Notes: generated by a model from the letters alone, not told the origin. A stretch of DNA of 64,000 nt from Desulfuromonadales bacterium (GCA_014860225.1 JACZKE010000036.1:1-64000); one strand, 5' to 3'. Counted from the stretch's first letter, positions 1 through 9,113 are shown. A program made the numbers and translations.

Positions 1-193
1 ACAATTCTACAGGTCTTGAGTATAACTATTTTTGAACGAATGCCCTTATTACAGGCACTTGTAGAACAGGACGACACAACCGAAACTGACAGAAACAATA
101 ACCAACTGATATTATTCAGCTAAACGTTGGGACACTTGTGAACAAACATAAAAAGTTAATATTTCAAATGCTTAAACAAAGGAAGATTGTGTT

Positions 194-1117
194 ATGAGCT
201 TTGATGATGAAAAAATTCTGTTGTTCGACGGTGCCTGCGGTACCAACCTTCAGGAGATGACGATTCCTGAAGCTGCCTGGCAAGGATGTGAAGGATGCAA
301 TGAACTGTTGAATCTCACCTCTCCGGAGACGATTATTGCACTGCACGAATCGTTTCTCGAGGCCGGGGCCATGGTGATCGAAACCAATACCTTCGGCGCG
401 AGTTCCATCGTTCTGGCGGAATACGACCTGGCAGATAAGACCATCGAAATCAACCGGGCGGCGGTGGCCAATGCCCGGGCTGCCATTGGCAACCGCAGCC
501 ACTGTTACATTGCCGGCTCGATCGGGCCGACCACCAAGCTGCCGTCGCTGGGGCATATCAGCGTCGACGCCCTGGCCGGGTCTTTGCGCGAACAGATGCG
601 GGCGCTGGTCGAGGCCGGAGTCGATGCCCTGATGATCGAAACCTGTCAGGATCTGCTGCAGGTGAAAACTGCAGTCGTGGCCAGTTTCGAGGTGCTCGAA
701 GAGACCGGTCGGGATATCCCGGTACTCGTCTCGGTAACCATGGAGCGCCAGGGGACCATGCTGGTCGGCAGCGACATCGCTGCGATCTGCGCCACCCTGG
801 AGCCCTTTCCTCTCTATTCGCTCGGCCTGAACTGTGCGACCGGTCCCGCCGATATGGTTTCGCATATCCGCTATCTTGGCCACAACTGGCCTGGACGAAT
901 CTCCTGCATGCCGAACCAGGGTCTGCCCAGTGTGGTCGACGGCAAGACATTTTATCCGATGACCCCGGAGGAGTTTGTGAACAGTATGCGCAAGTTCATC
1001 GTGAGCGACGGCGTCAGTATTGTCGGTGGCTGCTGCGGCACCACCCCGGAACATATCCGTCAGCTTGCCGCTGCCTGCAAGACGCTCTCCCCGTGCGAAC
1101 GGGAGGTGACGGCATGA
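194..1117 (+). CDS. metH: Methionine synthase, homocysteine S-methyltransferase module (split MetH, N-terminal part)
   Basis: This 307-aa protein is the homocysteine-binding module of cobalamin-dependent methionine synthase: it positions zinc-bound homocysteine for methylation by methylcobalamin. The N-terminus carries the family signature LLFDGACGTNLQ, and zinc ligands are visible in LNCATG (about residue 214) and VGGCCGTTPEH (about residue 278). A complete MetH is about 1200 aa; here the module ends after the zinc site, and the remaining domains are in the next gene, whose ATG overlaps this stop (ATGA). A purine-rich site (aaaggaag) lies 8 nt before the ATG. The 193 nt upstream hold an inverted repeat (TTCTACA...TGTAGAA, about 4-71) but no riboswitch I recognise. 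The two proteins presumably act as one enzyme. Confidence 0.93.
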   Translation: MSFDDEKILLFDGACGTNLQEMTIPEAAWQGCEGCNELLNLTSPETIIALHESFLEAGAMVIETNTFGASSIVLAEYDLADKTIEINRAAVANARAAIGNRSHCYIAGSIGPTTKLPSLGHISVDALAGSLREQMRALVEAGVDALMIETCQDLLQVKTAVVASFEVLEETGRDIPVLVSVTMERQGTMLVGSDIAAICATLEPFPLYSLGLNCATGPADMVSHIRYLGHNWPGRISCMPNQGLPSVVDGKTFYPMTPEEFVNSMRKFIVSDGVSIVGGCCGTTPEHIRQLAAACKTLSPCEREVTA

Positions 1118-3564
1118 AACCCTCGGTCGCGAGTCTCTACCAGGCTGTTGAAATCGCCCAGGATATCCCACCGCTGCTGATCGGCGAACGCTCCAACACC
1201 AATGGTTCGAAAAGGTTTCGCGACTGTCTGCTGGCCGAAGATTTTGACGGCTGCCTGCGCATCGGCCTGGAGCAGGAAGCACAGGGGGCTCAGATTCTCG
1301 ACCTTTGTTCAGCCTACGCCGGACGCGATGAGACCGCCGATCTGACCCGTCTGGTCAAGCTTTACGCGGAATCAGTGAAAATCCCGATCATGATCGACTC
1401 AACCACGCCGACCTGTATCGAGGCGTGCCTGAAACTCTATCCCGGTCGCTGTATTATCAACTCGATCAATCTGGAAGATGGCGGCAGAACCCTCGATAAG
1501 GTCTGCCGGCTGGCAAAAAAATACGGCGCAGCGGTAGTGGCTTTGACCATCAATGAGCAGGGAATGGCCATGACCGCCGACGAGAAGGTGGCGACGGCTA
1601 GACAGATCTACGAACTGGCGGTCGGCAAATATGGCCTGCGTCCACAGGACATCCTGTTCGATCCGCTGACCTTCACCATTGGCGCCGGCGATGAGAACCT
1701 GCTCGATGCCGCGATCCAGACCCTGGAGGGCATCCGCCGCATCAAGCAGGAGCTTCCGGGGGTGTTCACCGTGCTGGGTTTGAGCAACATCTCCTTCGGT
1801 CTGCCGCCGGCGGCACGCAAGATTCTCAATTCGGTGTTTCTGCATGAAGCGGTCGAGCAGGGACTGGATGCGGCGATTATTGATCCCGGCAAGATCCTGC
1901 CGCTGGCACAGATCAGCGAAGAGGACCGGGCATTCTGTTTCGACTTGATCTACAATCGCGATCAGGGTCTGGACAAATCGCCGCTGATGCGCTTCATCGA
2001 TCATTTCGCTGAGCGGGTTGAAGTCGATGAAGCTGACGAGACCCAGGAAAAACGCCCCGAGGAGGCGTTGCATCAGAAGATCGTGCGTGGCGACAAGGAT
2101 GGCATCGAAGATATCCTGGCCGCGCTGCTGGATCGCTACCCGCCGCTCGAGATCGTCAACCAGATCCTGGTGCCGGCGATGCGCCACGTTGGTGAGCTCT
2201 TCGGCAAGGGCGAACTGCTGTTGCCGTTTGTACTGCAGTCGGCCGAGGCGATGAAAAAGAGCGTCGCCTGGCTGGAACCGCACATGCAGAAGGTCGACCA
2301 GGAAGAAGGAACCAAGGTGCTGCTGGCTACAGTGCAGGGCGATGTTCACGATATCGGCAAGAATCTGGTCGATATCCTGCTCTCCAATAACGGCTACAAA
2401 GTGTTCAATATCGGCATCAAGGTGCCGGCCGAGACGATCATCGCCAAGGCTCGCGAACTGACTGTAAACATCATCGGCCTCTCCGGCCTGCTGGTAAAAT
2501 CGGCGATCGTCATGCAGGAGAGCCTGCCGCAGTATCGTGAGGCGGGCCTCAAAATGCCGATCCTGCTCGGCGGCGCCGCACTGACCAGCGAGTTTGTCGC
2601 CACCTCCTGCGTGCCGAACTACGATGCACCGGTGGTCTATTGTGCCGATGCTTTCGCCGGACTTAAGGCGTTGAAGGATTATGAGGCCGGGCAGCTGAAG
2701 TCTACTGTCGCGGCACCGAAGAATGGTCAACCACGTATGAAGCCGGGGGTGAAAGATGTCAATATAGATCGCAGCCATCCGGTGCCCGAGCCACCTTTTT
2801 ATGGTCTGCGGCATGTCACCGACATCGACCCGGCCAAGCTTTTCCCTTATGTCAACGAACAGGCGCTATTCCGCGGGCGTTGGGGGTATCGACGCACAGC
2901 CAGCAGCAGCGCTGAGGATTATCTGGAATTGACCCGTACTACGGTCATGCCGCTCTACGAAGATCTTAAAAAGCGTGCGCTTGCGGAGGGTCTGTTGCAA
3001 CCGAAGGCAGCCTATGGGTATTTCCGCTGCTACAGCGAAGGCAACACGCTCTATGTCGAATCCGATGATGAGGTGATGCCCTTTGATTTCCCGCGGCAGT
3101 CGTCGCCACCGTATCTCTGTATTGCCGATTATTACCGAACCCGTGAGGAAGGGGGCGATATTGCAGCCTTCTTCGTGGTGACCATCGGCGATAAAATCGC
3201 GGTCGAGACCAGGCGGTTGTTCGAGGCCGACGCCTACCACGACTACCTGATGCTGCACGGCTTCAGCGTTGAGGTGACCGACGCGCTGGCCGAGTACTGG
3301 CACGAAGTGATGCGCCGCGAACTCGGCATCGCTGTCGAAAAGCCTGCCGATATGACCGGCTACGTGACCCAGGGCTATCAGGGTTCACGTTACGGCTTCG
3401 GTTACCCTGCCTGCCCTGACCTCGATGCCCATAAGATGCTGTTCAAGCTGCTTGAGCCGGAGGCGATCGGCGTGACGTTAACCGAGACCATGGAGATGGT
3501 CCCGGAAGTCAGCACCTCGGCGATCATTGCCCATCATCCGCAGGCCAAATATTTTGCGGTATAA
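1114..3564 (+). CDS. metH: Methionine synthase, pterin/B12-binding/reactivation module (split MetH, C-terminal part)
   Basis: An 816-aa protein with the remaining MetH domains in order: a methyltetrahydrofolate-binding (pterin-binding) barrel (about 15-285), the cobalamin cap (about 310-400), the B12-binding Rossmann domain with DVHDIGKN (His at about 412 is the lower axial cobalt ligand) and the C-terminal AdoMet reactivation domain (about 560-816, with RGRWGYRR and YPACPD). It takes the methyl group from methyl-THF to cobalamin and presumably passes it to homocysteine on the partner encoded just upstream. The ATG at 1114, preceded by gggaggtgac, is preferred to the in-frame GTG at 1093 because it gives the classic 4-nt coupling with the upstream stop. 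MetF is encoded on the opposite strand nearby. Confidence 0.93.
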   Translation: MKPSVASLYQAVEIAQDIPPLLIGERSNTNGSKRFRDCLLAEDFDGCLRIGLEQEAQGAQILDLCSAYAGRDETADLTRLVKLYAESVKIPIMIDSTTPTCIEACLKLYPGRCIINSINLEDGGRTLDKVCRLAKKYGAAVVALTINEQGMAMTADEKVATARQIYELAVGKYGLRPQDILFDPLTFTIGAGDENLLDAAIQTLEGIRRIKQELPGVFTVLGLSNISFGLPPAARKILNSVFLHEAVEQGLDAAIIDPGKILPLAQISEEDRAFCFDLIYNRDQGLDKSPLMRFIDHFAERVEVDEADETQEKRPEEALHQKIVRGDKDGIEDILAALLDRYPPLEIVNQILVPAMRHVGELFGKGELLLPFVLQSAEAMKKSVAWLEPHMQKVDQEEGTKVLLATVQGDVHDIGKNLVDILLSNNGYKVFNIGIKVPAETIIAKARELTVNIIGLSGLLVKSAIVMQESLPQYREAGLKMPILLGGAALTSEFVATSCVPNYDAPVVYCADAFAGLKALKDYEAGQLKSTVAAPKNGQPRMKPGVKDVNIDRSHPVPEPPFYGLRHVTDIDPAKLFPYVNEQALFRGRWGYRRTASSSAEDYLELTRTTVMPLYEDLKKRALAEGLLQPKAAYGYFRCYSEGNTLYVESDDEVMPFDFPRQSSPPYLCIADYYRTREEGGDIAAFFVVTIGDKIAVETRRLFEADAYHDYLMLHGFSVEVTDALAEYWHEVMRRELGIAVEKPADMTGYVTQGYQGSRYGFGYPACPDLDAHKMLFKLLEPEAIGVTLTETMEMVPEVSTSAIIAHHPQAKYFAV

Positions 3565-3634
3565 ATTTGCGGTGCGAAACGTGAAGTACGAAGCGACGGA
3601 AATCAAAAACTTCATCAGGAAGAGAGGGTAGAGC

Positions 3635-3793
3635 GTGCGTTATATCTGTGCCAACTGTGGTTATGTTTACGATCCGGCTGTGGGTGACCCGATGAATGCT
3701 ATCCCACCGGGAACGGCTTTTGCCGATCTGCCGGACAATTGGGTCTGCCCGTTATGCTATGCAGACAAATCGAATTTCGATCCGCTCGATTGA
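3635..3793 (+). CDS. Rubredoxin
   Basis: A 52-aa protein starting at GTG (agagaggg just upstream). It has the two rubredoxin knuckles, [10 protein letters not shown] near the N-terminus and [10 protein letters not shown] near the C-terminus, whose four cysteines bind a single Fe. The conserved aromatic and GDP residues between them fit ([16 protein letters not shown]). Length is normal for a rubredoxin. It is a cytoplasmic one-electron carrier, typically used in anaerobes for oxygen or superoxide detoxification. Its position just behind the split metH suggests co-transcription, but no functional link to methionine synthesis is visible. Confidence 0.93.
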   Translation: MRYICANCGYVYDPAVGDPMNAIPPGTAFADLPDNWVCPLCYADKSNFDPLD

Positions 3794-3833
3794 TTGTTCG
3801 AGGTCCGGTGAGAGGCAACCCCCCAACAACTTT

Positions 3834-4577
3834 CTATGACAGTATGCCGTCCAGATATTCGACCAGGTCGACCCGAATCGGCATGAAGTAGAGGCTCGAA
3901 TCGGTTTGTCTGGCAAACTCCAGCGCCTGTCTGGCAAAGCGCCGGTTCCACTCCAGCGTCGGTTCGAAGTCCGGCGGAAAGATGGCGTTGTTGAGATTGT
4001 CCCAATAGTCCTTGCTTCGCACGCTCATGACCGGACTGACTCCCCAGAAGATTTCAATTCCTGACAGCAGGTCGTGATAGATGTCCATCAGGCGCTGATC
4101 AAAAAAAGGCTGAGTGAAGAACCCTTCGGCCCCGGCTTCGAGCTTGCGTTTGACATAGTCGAGCTCATCTTTGATCCCGGAACGGTAGGGGTCAATACCG
4201 GCGTAAATCTTAAGCGCTGGCATCTGCGTCTTGATGGCACGAATCAACGCGACTGAACTGGTGCGATAAACCCGACGTGACATGTCCTGCGGTTGATCAC
4301 CGGCAATGACCAGAACGCTGTCTATGTTATTCTGTGTAAAAGTCTCAAGTAGTGGGAAGGGCTTGCTCAGGTCGAAGTCGATGGCGCGTAGATGCGGGAT
4401 GGTTCGAGGGAAGAATCTCTTCGCCTGACTGCAGGCATCCCAGCTCCTCAGAGAAAACTTGAGCAGGTCGGGGATGTTGATTGTACTGATTTCGGGGAAA
4501 TTGTCCCTAACCTGCTGCAACTCCCGCTCCAGTGTTTCGCGATCGCGCGGGACCAGTTCTATGGATACTTCGTGCAA
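3834..4577 (-). CDS. metF: Methylenetetrahydrofolate reductase, short MetF type
   Basis: A 247-aa TIM-barrel protein. Recognisable segments are the N-terminal EVSIELVPRD, the central DSVLVIAGDQP, which matches the folate/FAD barrel strand of MetF, and AGAEGFFTQPFFD, the diagnostic motif near the substrate site. It would reduce 5,10-methylene-THF to 5-methyl-THF, the methyl donor used by the MetH proteins encoded head-on at 194-3564. Classical MetF is about 290-300 aa; this belongs to the shorter, divergent type found in many anaerobes, where the electron donor is often not NADH. It is convergent with the rubredoxin gene. The family call is good; the exact electron donor is unknown. Confidence 0.75.
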   Translation of the reverse strand: MHEVSIELVPRDRETLERELQQVRDNFPEISTINIPDLLKFSLRSWDACSQAKRFFPRTIPHLRAIDFDLSKPFPLLETFTQNNIDSVLVIAGDQPQDMSRRVYRTSSVALIRAIKTQMPALKIYAGIDPYRSGIKDELDYVKRKLEAGAEGFFTQPFFDQRLMDIYHDLLSGIEIFWGVSPVMSVRSKDYWDNLNNAIFPPDFEPTLEWNRRFARQALEFARQTDSSLYFMPIRVDLVEYLDGILS

Positions 4578-4765
4578 AATTTAATCCTCTCTGATGAGCC
4601 GGCTGGCGAAATTTTGGTGTCATAGTAGCGTTTTGGTCTGCTAATGACAATGACTTGAGCCTGTGAATCCTATGCTCCGGAACTTTGGCTCCTTTGATGA
4701 TCCTTTTGTGGACCTGATAGACTTCTATGCTTGCTGAATCTGTAACATTCTTTAAGGAGGAACCC

Positions 4766-5443
4766 ATGCCTGCAACGCTTGCATTCGATGTATACGGCAC
4801 ACTGATCGACACCACCGGGATCGTTACTGCTCTTGAAAAACTGGTTGGTGACGCGTCCGGCCCATTTTCAGATCTCTGGCGGTCCAAGCAGCTCGAATAC
4901 TCGTTCCGCAGGGGGCTGATGCAGAACTACCAGGACTTCTCCGTCTGTACACGGCATGCCCTTGATTTCTGCTGTGAGACCTTTCAGGTCGAGTTGTGTG
5001 GCGCAGACAGGAACAGTCTGCTGGAGGCTTATCGATACCTGCCCGCTTTCAAAGACGCCAGACAGGGCCTGGAACGCTTGAAGACCACCGGTTGCCGATT
5101 GTTCGCTTTTTCCAACGGCAAGCCCGACGATGTGCGCAATCTGATGCAGCATGCCGGCATCGCTCACTATCTGGAAGGTGTGGTCAGCACCGACGAGATC
5201 AAGAGTTTCAAGCCGAATCCTGCAGTCTATGCGCACTTTCTGCGCCAAGCCGGGGCCTGCGGTGCGGACGCCTGGCTGATTTCCGGTAACCCTTTCGATG
5301 TTATAGGCGCCATTTCGGCTGGAATGCGCGGTGCCTGGGTCAAACGTGCACCGCAGGCGGTTTTCGACCCCTGGGAGATCCAACCGACGCTGACTGTTGG
5401 CAGTATTCTTGAGTTGTGTGATGTGTTGGAATTCGCCGATTGA
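4766..5443 (+). CDS. Haloacid dehalogenase type II (L-2-haloacid dehalogenase-like)
   Basis: A 225-aa HAD-superfamily hydrolase. Motif I is FDVYGTLIDT (nucleophile Asp at about residue 8), motif II is the Ser in LFAFSNGKP, motif III the Lys in STDEIKSFKPNP, and motif IV the WLISGNPFDVIGA segment. The start at 4766 is supported by taaggagg 5-6 nt upstream and by comparison with the family N-terminus; an ATG at 4727 gives an unlikely extension. It resembles type II 2-haloacid dehalogenases, but many such proteins act on phosphate esters, so the substrate is uncertain. Its last codons and stop (FAD-stop) lie inside a half copy of the structured repeat annotated at 5434-5486. Confidence 0.85.
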   Translation: MPATLAFDVYGTLIDTTGIVTALEKLVGDASGPFSDLWRSKQLEYSFRRGLMQNYQDFSVCTRHALDFCCETFQVELCGADRNSLLEAYRYLPAFKDARQGLERLKTTGCRLFAFSNGKPDDVRNLMQHAGIAHYLEGVVSTDEIKSFKPNPAVYAHFLRQAGACGADAWLISGNPFDVIGAISAGMRGAWVKRAPQAVFDPWEIQPTLTVGSILELCDVLEFAD

Positions 5444-5486
5444 CGCAGAGATTGCGAAAAACTGCTCGTTTCCGGATCGAAAACTG
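5434..5486 (+). repeat. Half copy of structured repeat family 1
   Basis: The sequence from 5434 shares 23 identical bases with the 3' arm of the full copy at 21344-21486 (starting CGCCGATTGACGCAGAG), then CGTTTCCGGAtCGAAAACT at its end. It overlaps the 3' end of the haloacid dehalogenase gene and supplies that gene's TGA stop. Only one arm of the palindromic element is present. Confidence 0.75.
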
Positions 5487-5525
5487 GGCATGTATTATTT
5501 AAGAGAATCAGGCAAGACGAATCAG

Positions 5526-5927
5526 CTATTTTACTTTTATGGACTCCAGTAAGTGCGCATCGACTCGTCCGGATGAGTATATGATATAAATCAAACTCAT
5601 CGGCCGACCTTCTCCTCCTGCGTTTTGATGATCAGGGAGTTCCACGGTTAATGACCATTCCTGGGAATCGCCATCACGCCAGCTTACAGATGCTGTTCGA
5701 GTCATCACTGGTTGACTGGCAAAACCAATGTCCAGGGAGTTTTGCGGCAAAATTGTATTGACTGTCCCGAACCATTCCGACGGTTCGTGGTGAATTTTTA
5801 CATCTGTTATCTTGCTCGTTGTTGCATTCCTGACGAAGACGCGATCCAGCATTGCAGGTGATTTCGCACATGCAGTCAAAGCCCAAAAAACAGAAAAACA
5901 GATAAGCCCTGACAACCATCTGTTCAT
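5526..5927 (-). CDS. Predicted lipoprotein of unknown function
   Basis: A 133-aa protein with a lipoprotein signal: a short basic start (MNRW), a hydrophobic stretch (LSGLICFSVFWAL) and a lipobox LTAC with Cys at about residue 20. The mature part is small and beta-rich, with no motif I recognise. I chose the internal ATG at 5927 because it puts the signal peptide at the N-terminus; the longer reading from 5984 adds 19 polar residues in front. It is convergent with the haloacid dehalogenase gene and stands alone. Localisation to a membrane is inferred from the lipobox only. Confidence 0.65.
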   Translation of the reverse strand: MNRWLSGLICFSVFWALTACAKSPAMLDRVFVRNATTSKITDVKIHHEPSEWFGTVNTILPQNSLDIGFASQPVMTRTASVSWRDGDSQEWSLTVELPDHQNAGGEGRPMSLIYIIYSSGRVDAHLLESIKVK

Positions 5928-6505
5928 ACTTGTCTTATCCAAATGAATTGCATTGTTTTTCCAGGCACTTCCGGATGCAAACAAATTAAGTAAAAACCGC
6001 CGGTCAAAGTAATCTGACTATAGCGGTCCGGTTCTCTTCAAGATAGCTCTGCTTGCCTGATTTATCATTCCATCTTTCAATGGGAAGTGTAACAAAAAGG
6101 AGCATGAGACGTGAGTACTTTAGCACATCAACAGGAACGAGGGGGTGGGGATTGTGAGACTGATGATTTACAAAAAATACCCCACAGTCAGGAGGGGGGA
6201 GACTGCGGGGCAAGGTTCTAACCTTCAGGAGGTTACTCTCAGACCAGCTTCTCACAGCAGGTCTTCGATTGGTGTAAGAATATCGATTTCCTCAAGAAAG
6301 ATAAACGTGGGGTTTCGTAGATTATTGATCAGTACACCACAAAAGCCAACTGCGCAAATACGCAATTTTGGCTCTGTTTTTGACGTCACATTGATAGCGA
6401 TTGCGCTCAATAAATCGACGCTTTTTTCTTCTCACCACTGGTGATCTGCAACAACTTTATTATATGATAAGAGAGTGTCTGTTTTATTAAAGTCGCTTCT
6501 GATCT
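5928..6505. other. Gene-poor interval
   Basis: No convincing coding region in about 580 nt. The only structured feature is a minus-strand intrinsic terminator at 6172-6210. Short open frames on both strands lack ribosome binding sites and protein-like composition. Confidence 0.5.
6172..6210 (-). terminator. Orphan intrinsic terminator, minus strand
   Basis: Read on the minus strand, CCCCGCAGTC pairs with GACTGTGGGG (one G-U pair) across an 11-nt loop and is followed by TATTTTTTG. No minus-strand gene is evident directly upstream (the next gene, at 6506, is on the plus strand), so it may end a small RNA or act as an attenuator for the lipoprotein gene. Confidence 0.6.
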
Positions 6506-6949
6506 ATGGCGTCGATGCAGAAACTCGAGGATGGCCTGGTGAAGCAACATCCAGTACTGATATCCCACAGCACAATCCTGCGCCTGGCCCTGATCATCGT
6601 CGGTCTTGCCTGTACGGTGCTGGCGCTTCTCGGCATCTTCATGCCATTGCTTCCTACCGTTCCTCTGCTGCTTCTGGCGGCGGCCTGTTTTGCCCGCAGC
6701 TCAGAGCGTATTCACGGCTGGCTGCTCGGACATCCCCACCTCGGTCCACTGATCCTGAACTTCCAGAACGGCCAGGGCATGCCGTTGAGGGCCAAGGTCT
6801 CGGCGATTGCGCTGGTCTGGGTGACGATACCTGTCTCCGTATTGTTTTTCATACCCCTGCTCTGGGTCAAAGTGAGCCTCATCGTGATTGGGCTGAGTGT
6901 GACCATCTACCTGCTGCGCATGCCGATATGTGCCGAGGTCGAAAAATGA
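6506..6949 (+). CDS. YbaN/DUF454 family inner-membrane protein
   Basis: A 147-aa membrane protein. The signature GIFMPLLPTVPLLLLAAACFARSS is typical of the YbaN (DUF454) family, followed by the amphipathic segment containing HPHLGPLI and two further hydrophobic spans near residues 90-135. Four membrane segments are likely. The family has no established biochemical role. The start is uncertain (ATG at 6506 or 6515); neither has a strong ribosome binding site. It is not obviously in an operon. Confidence 0.8.
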   Translation: MASMQKLEDGLVKQHPVLISHSTILRLALIIVGLACTVLALLGIFMPLLPTVPLLLLAAACFARSSERIHGWLLGHPHLGPLILNFQNGQGMPLRAKVSAIALVWVTIPVSVLFFIPLLWVKVSLIVIGLSVTIYLLRMPICAEVEK

Positions 6950-7045
6950 AGCCTCTCACCGGCCTCCCAGGACAAACTGGCCCCGGGCTTGCTTGTGGAA
7001 GGAACGGGAGTTCTTATGCTGAAGGTCCTCCGGAACTTTGGTGGG

Positions 7046-7228
7046 TCAGGCTGTTGTCTCCCACTTGATAACATCAACAGGACAAACGTCGTCGCAAGCC
7101 CCGCAGTCGATGCATACTTCCTTGTCGATTACGTGGACGTCACCCTGTTCACTGATTGCATCGACCGGGCAAACTTCAGCACAGGCTGCACAATTGATAC
7201 AGCCTTCATCAATCCAGTGTGTTCCCAT
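7046..7228 (-). CDS. 2[4Fe-4S] ferredoxin
   Basis: A 60-aa clostridial-type ferredoxin with two complete CxxCxxCxxxCP motifs (CINCAACAEVCP and CIDCGACDDVCP), which together bind two [4Fe-4S] clusters. It is a soluble low-potential electron carrier. The start at 7228 is fixed by a strong gaggagg site 6 nt upstream; the longer open frame from 7309 is an artefact. It stands alone, convergent with the YbaN-like gene. Possible partners in this window include nitrogenase and the aldehyde:ferredoxin oxidoreductase, but nothing here links it specifically to either. Confidence 0.93.
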   Translation of the reverse strand: MGTHWIDEGCINCAACAEVCPVDAISEQGDVHVIDKEVCIDCGACDDVCPVDVIKWETTA

Positions 7229-7332
7229 GGAATTCCTCCTCAGGTTATAAGTTCGTGATATTAAAACTACCAGAGATATCGCTTGTTGCAATGTCGCGGG
7301 TAAATCCATTCGAAATTATCGTGAGTTCTAAA

Positions 7333-7506
7333 TCAGGATGATTTGCGCACTTCTCTGAAACCCTGGCTGGTAACAAAAAAGTCCCACAGGCAAAAGGGTG
7401 ATTGTGGTGTGATGTCCTGAGAATTGAGGTAGATGATGCCTCCACCGGCAAAGCCCATGATGCCTGCCGCCAACTGAGGGTGGTCCTGAAGTAAATCACC
7501 TGACTT
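7333..7506 (-). pseudogene. Possible remnant of a ZIP-type metal permease C-terminus
   Basis: Reading on from the dodecin stop in the same frame gives 57 codons without a start, containing AAGIMGFAGGGIIYLNSQDI. This resembles the membrane helix plus acidic motif near the end of ZIP-family transporters (AxAAGxMLYVxxxDIxPE). The rest does not match, so it would be a decayed fragment. This is a weak, by-eye resemblance. Confidence 0.25.
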
Positions 7507-7725
7507 CTATTTCAATTCAAATGCGACCTTGATTACGACCTGATACTCATTAACTTTGCCGTCATCTCCAATATGGCCGCGAACCTCCTGAACCTCGAAC
7601 CAGGAAAGCTTGTCCAGCGACTTCTGTGCCCTGCTTACTGCCTGCTGGATCGCATCTTCGATGCTGCTGCTGGCGACACCAATCACTTCGATCTTTTTGT
7701 AGGTCCTGCCCTGTCCGTAAGTCAT
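7507..7725 (-). CDS. Dodecin, flavin-binding protein
   Basis: A 72-aa protein of the dodecin family: YKKIEVIGVASSSIEDAIQQA at the N-terminus, the conserved RAQKSLDKLSWFEVQEVRG with the Trp that stacks on the flavin, and the closing beta strand YQVVIKVAFELK. Dodecins form hollow dodecamers that store or buffer riboflavin or FMN. An aaaagg site precedes the ATG. The gene is monocistronic as far as can be seen, between a possible permease remnant and the divergently transcribed aroC. Confidence 0.9.
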   Translation of the reverse strand: MTYGQGRTYKKIEVIGVASSSIEDAIQQAVSRAQKSLDKLSWFEVQEVRGHIGDDGKVNEYQVVIKVAFELK

Positions 7726-7930
7726 CGTTTTTTCCTTTTCTGAAGAATTCTAAAAACATTCACCTGATTGAAGATTAACACTTGAATCGATTCTGTAAAC
7801 TCGAGCCCTTGAAATTGAAGGTGAAAAGAGATGTCTGCTAGAGTTCCGACGACAACTTAAACCTTTTTCCTTGTAAGGCTTCCCTGAAACGTCGAATCGT
7901 ATATAATGCGTAAAATCCACTCGACGGAGT

Positions 7931-9019
7931 ATGAAAATGTCCAGTTCACTCGGTACCTTGTTTCGCGTAAGCACTTTTGGTGAATCCCACGGTGTGGGTG
8001 TTGGCGCAGTGGTTGATGGCTGTCCGGCCGGATTGCGGCTTTCTGAAGCCGATATCCAGGGGCAGCTCGACCGGCGGCGTCCGGGGCAGAGCGATCTCAC
8101 CACACCGCGTGAGGAAGCAGACCAGGTCACCATTCTGTCCGGAGTTGAGGACGGCCTGACCCTCGGTACGCCCATCGGTCTGCTGGTGCATAACAAAGAT
8201 CAGCGCCCCGGCGACTATGGTGAAATGAGTCAGGTGCCGCGCCCCTCCCATGCCGATTTTACCTACCAGGCCAAGTACGGAACCAGAGCCAGCAGCGGCG
8301 GCGGTCGTTCCAGTGCCCGCGAGACCATTGGCCGGGTGGCTGCGGGAGCGATCGCGGAAAAGATACTGCGCCAAGAATGGGGGGTGGAGATTGTCGCCTG
8401 GGTCAGCTCCGTGGGTGCAGAACAGGCCGCTGTGATAGATCCGGACACGGTCAGCAGGGTTCAGGTAGATGCGACCCTGTCGCGCTGTCCGGACAAATCT
8501 TCGGCAGAACGTATGGAGAAGCTGGTGCGCGAAGTGCTGGCCGCCAAAGATTCTATCGGTGGTGTGGTCAGCTGTGTCTGCCGCAATGTGCCGACCGGCT
8601 GGGGAGAACCGGTGTTCGACAAGCTTGAAGCAATGCTCGCCCAGGCCATGTTGTCACTGCCGGCCACCAAAGGTTTTGAAATCGGCTCCGGATTTGCCGG
8701 TACGCAATTACGTGGTTCACAACACAACGATCCCTTTGTGCAGAAAGGCGACCGTCTCGGTACGCTGACCAATCATGCCGGGGGTGTCCTCGGCGGTATC
8801 TCCAGCGGCGAATCCGTACTGTTCCGGGTTGCCTTCAAACCGGTAGCAACGATCGGCCAGCCTCAGCGAACGGCCGATTTTGATGGCAAACCAGTGACCC
8901 TGGAGGCCAAAGGGCGACATGACCCCTGTGTCGTACCGCGTGCCGTGCCGATTGTTGAGTCAATGGCAGCTTTGGTATTGCTTGACCTGGCCATGCGGCA
9001 GAAGGTGCGAAGGGAATAA
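7931..9019 (+). CDS. aroC: Chorismate synthase
   Basis: A 362-aa enzyme that converts 5-enolpyruvylshikimate-3-phosphate to chorismate, the last common step to aromatic amino acids, using reduced FMN. Signatures: [14 protein letters not shown] at the N-terminus, [30 protein letters not shown] and the C-terminal [16 protein letters not shown]. Length matches the family (about 360 aa). The ATG at 7931 follows gacggagt; a second in-frame ATG two codons on (7937) is equally possible. It is not in an operon with other shikimate genes here. Confidence 0.97.
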   Translation: MKMSSSLGTLFRVSTFGESHGVGVGAVVDGCPAGLRLSEADIQGQLDRRRPGQSDLTTPREEADQVTILSGVEDGLTLGTPIGLLVHNKDQRPGDYGEMSQVPRPSHADFTYQAKYGTRASSGGGRSSARETIGRVAAGAIAEKILRQEWGVEIVAWVSSVGAEQAAVIDPDTVSRVQVDATLSRCPDKSSAERMEKLVREVLAAKDSIGGVVSCVCRNVPTGWGEPVFDKLEAMLAQAMLSLPATKGFEIGSGFAGTQLRGSQHNDPFVQKGDRLGTLTNHAGGVLGGISSGESVLFRVAFKPVATIGQPQRTADFDGKPVTLEAKGRHDPCVVPRAVPIVESMAALVLLDLAMRQKVRRE

Positions 9020-9033
9020 TCGGTGATGGAATA

Positions 9034-9113
9034 ACCGTGATAAAACTGCCGTGATAAAACTGCCGTGACAGGTTCATACATCACGGCCTGTTCATTACGG
9101 CCTGTTCATTACG
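9034..9113 (+). repeat. Short imperfect tandem repeats behind aroC
   Basis: CCGTGATAAAACTG occurs twice in a row, then CGGCCTGTTCATTA twice in a row, with GCCGTGA and TCACGGC forming a 7-bp hairpin between the blocks. A short T run follows at about 9115. It may serve as a weak terminator for aroC or be slippage debris. Confidence 0.5.

Noticed and set aside
1-193. metH leader considered as SAM, SAH or cobalamin riboswitch
   Set aside because: There is an inverted repeat but none of the conserved cores of these riboswitches, and no terminator or sequestered ribosome binding site.
6004-6255. 83-aa minus-strand frame
   Set aside because: It spans an intrinsic terminator on the same strand and has no translation signal.
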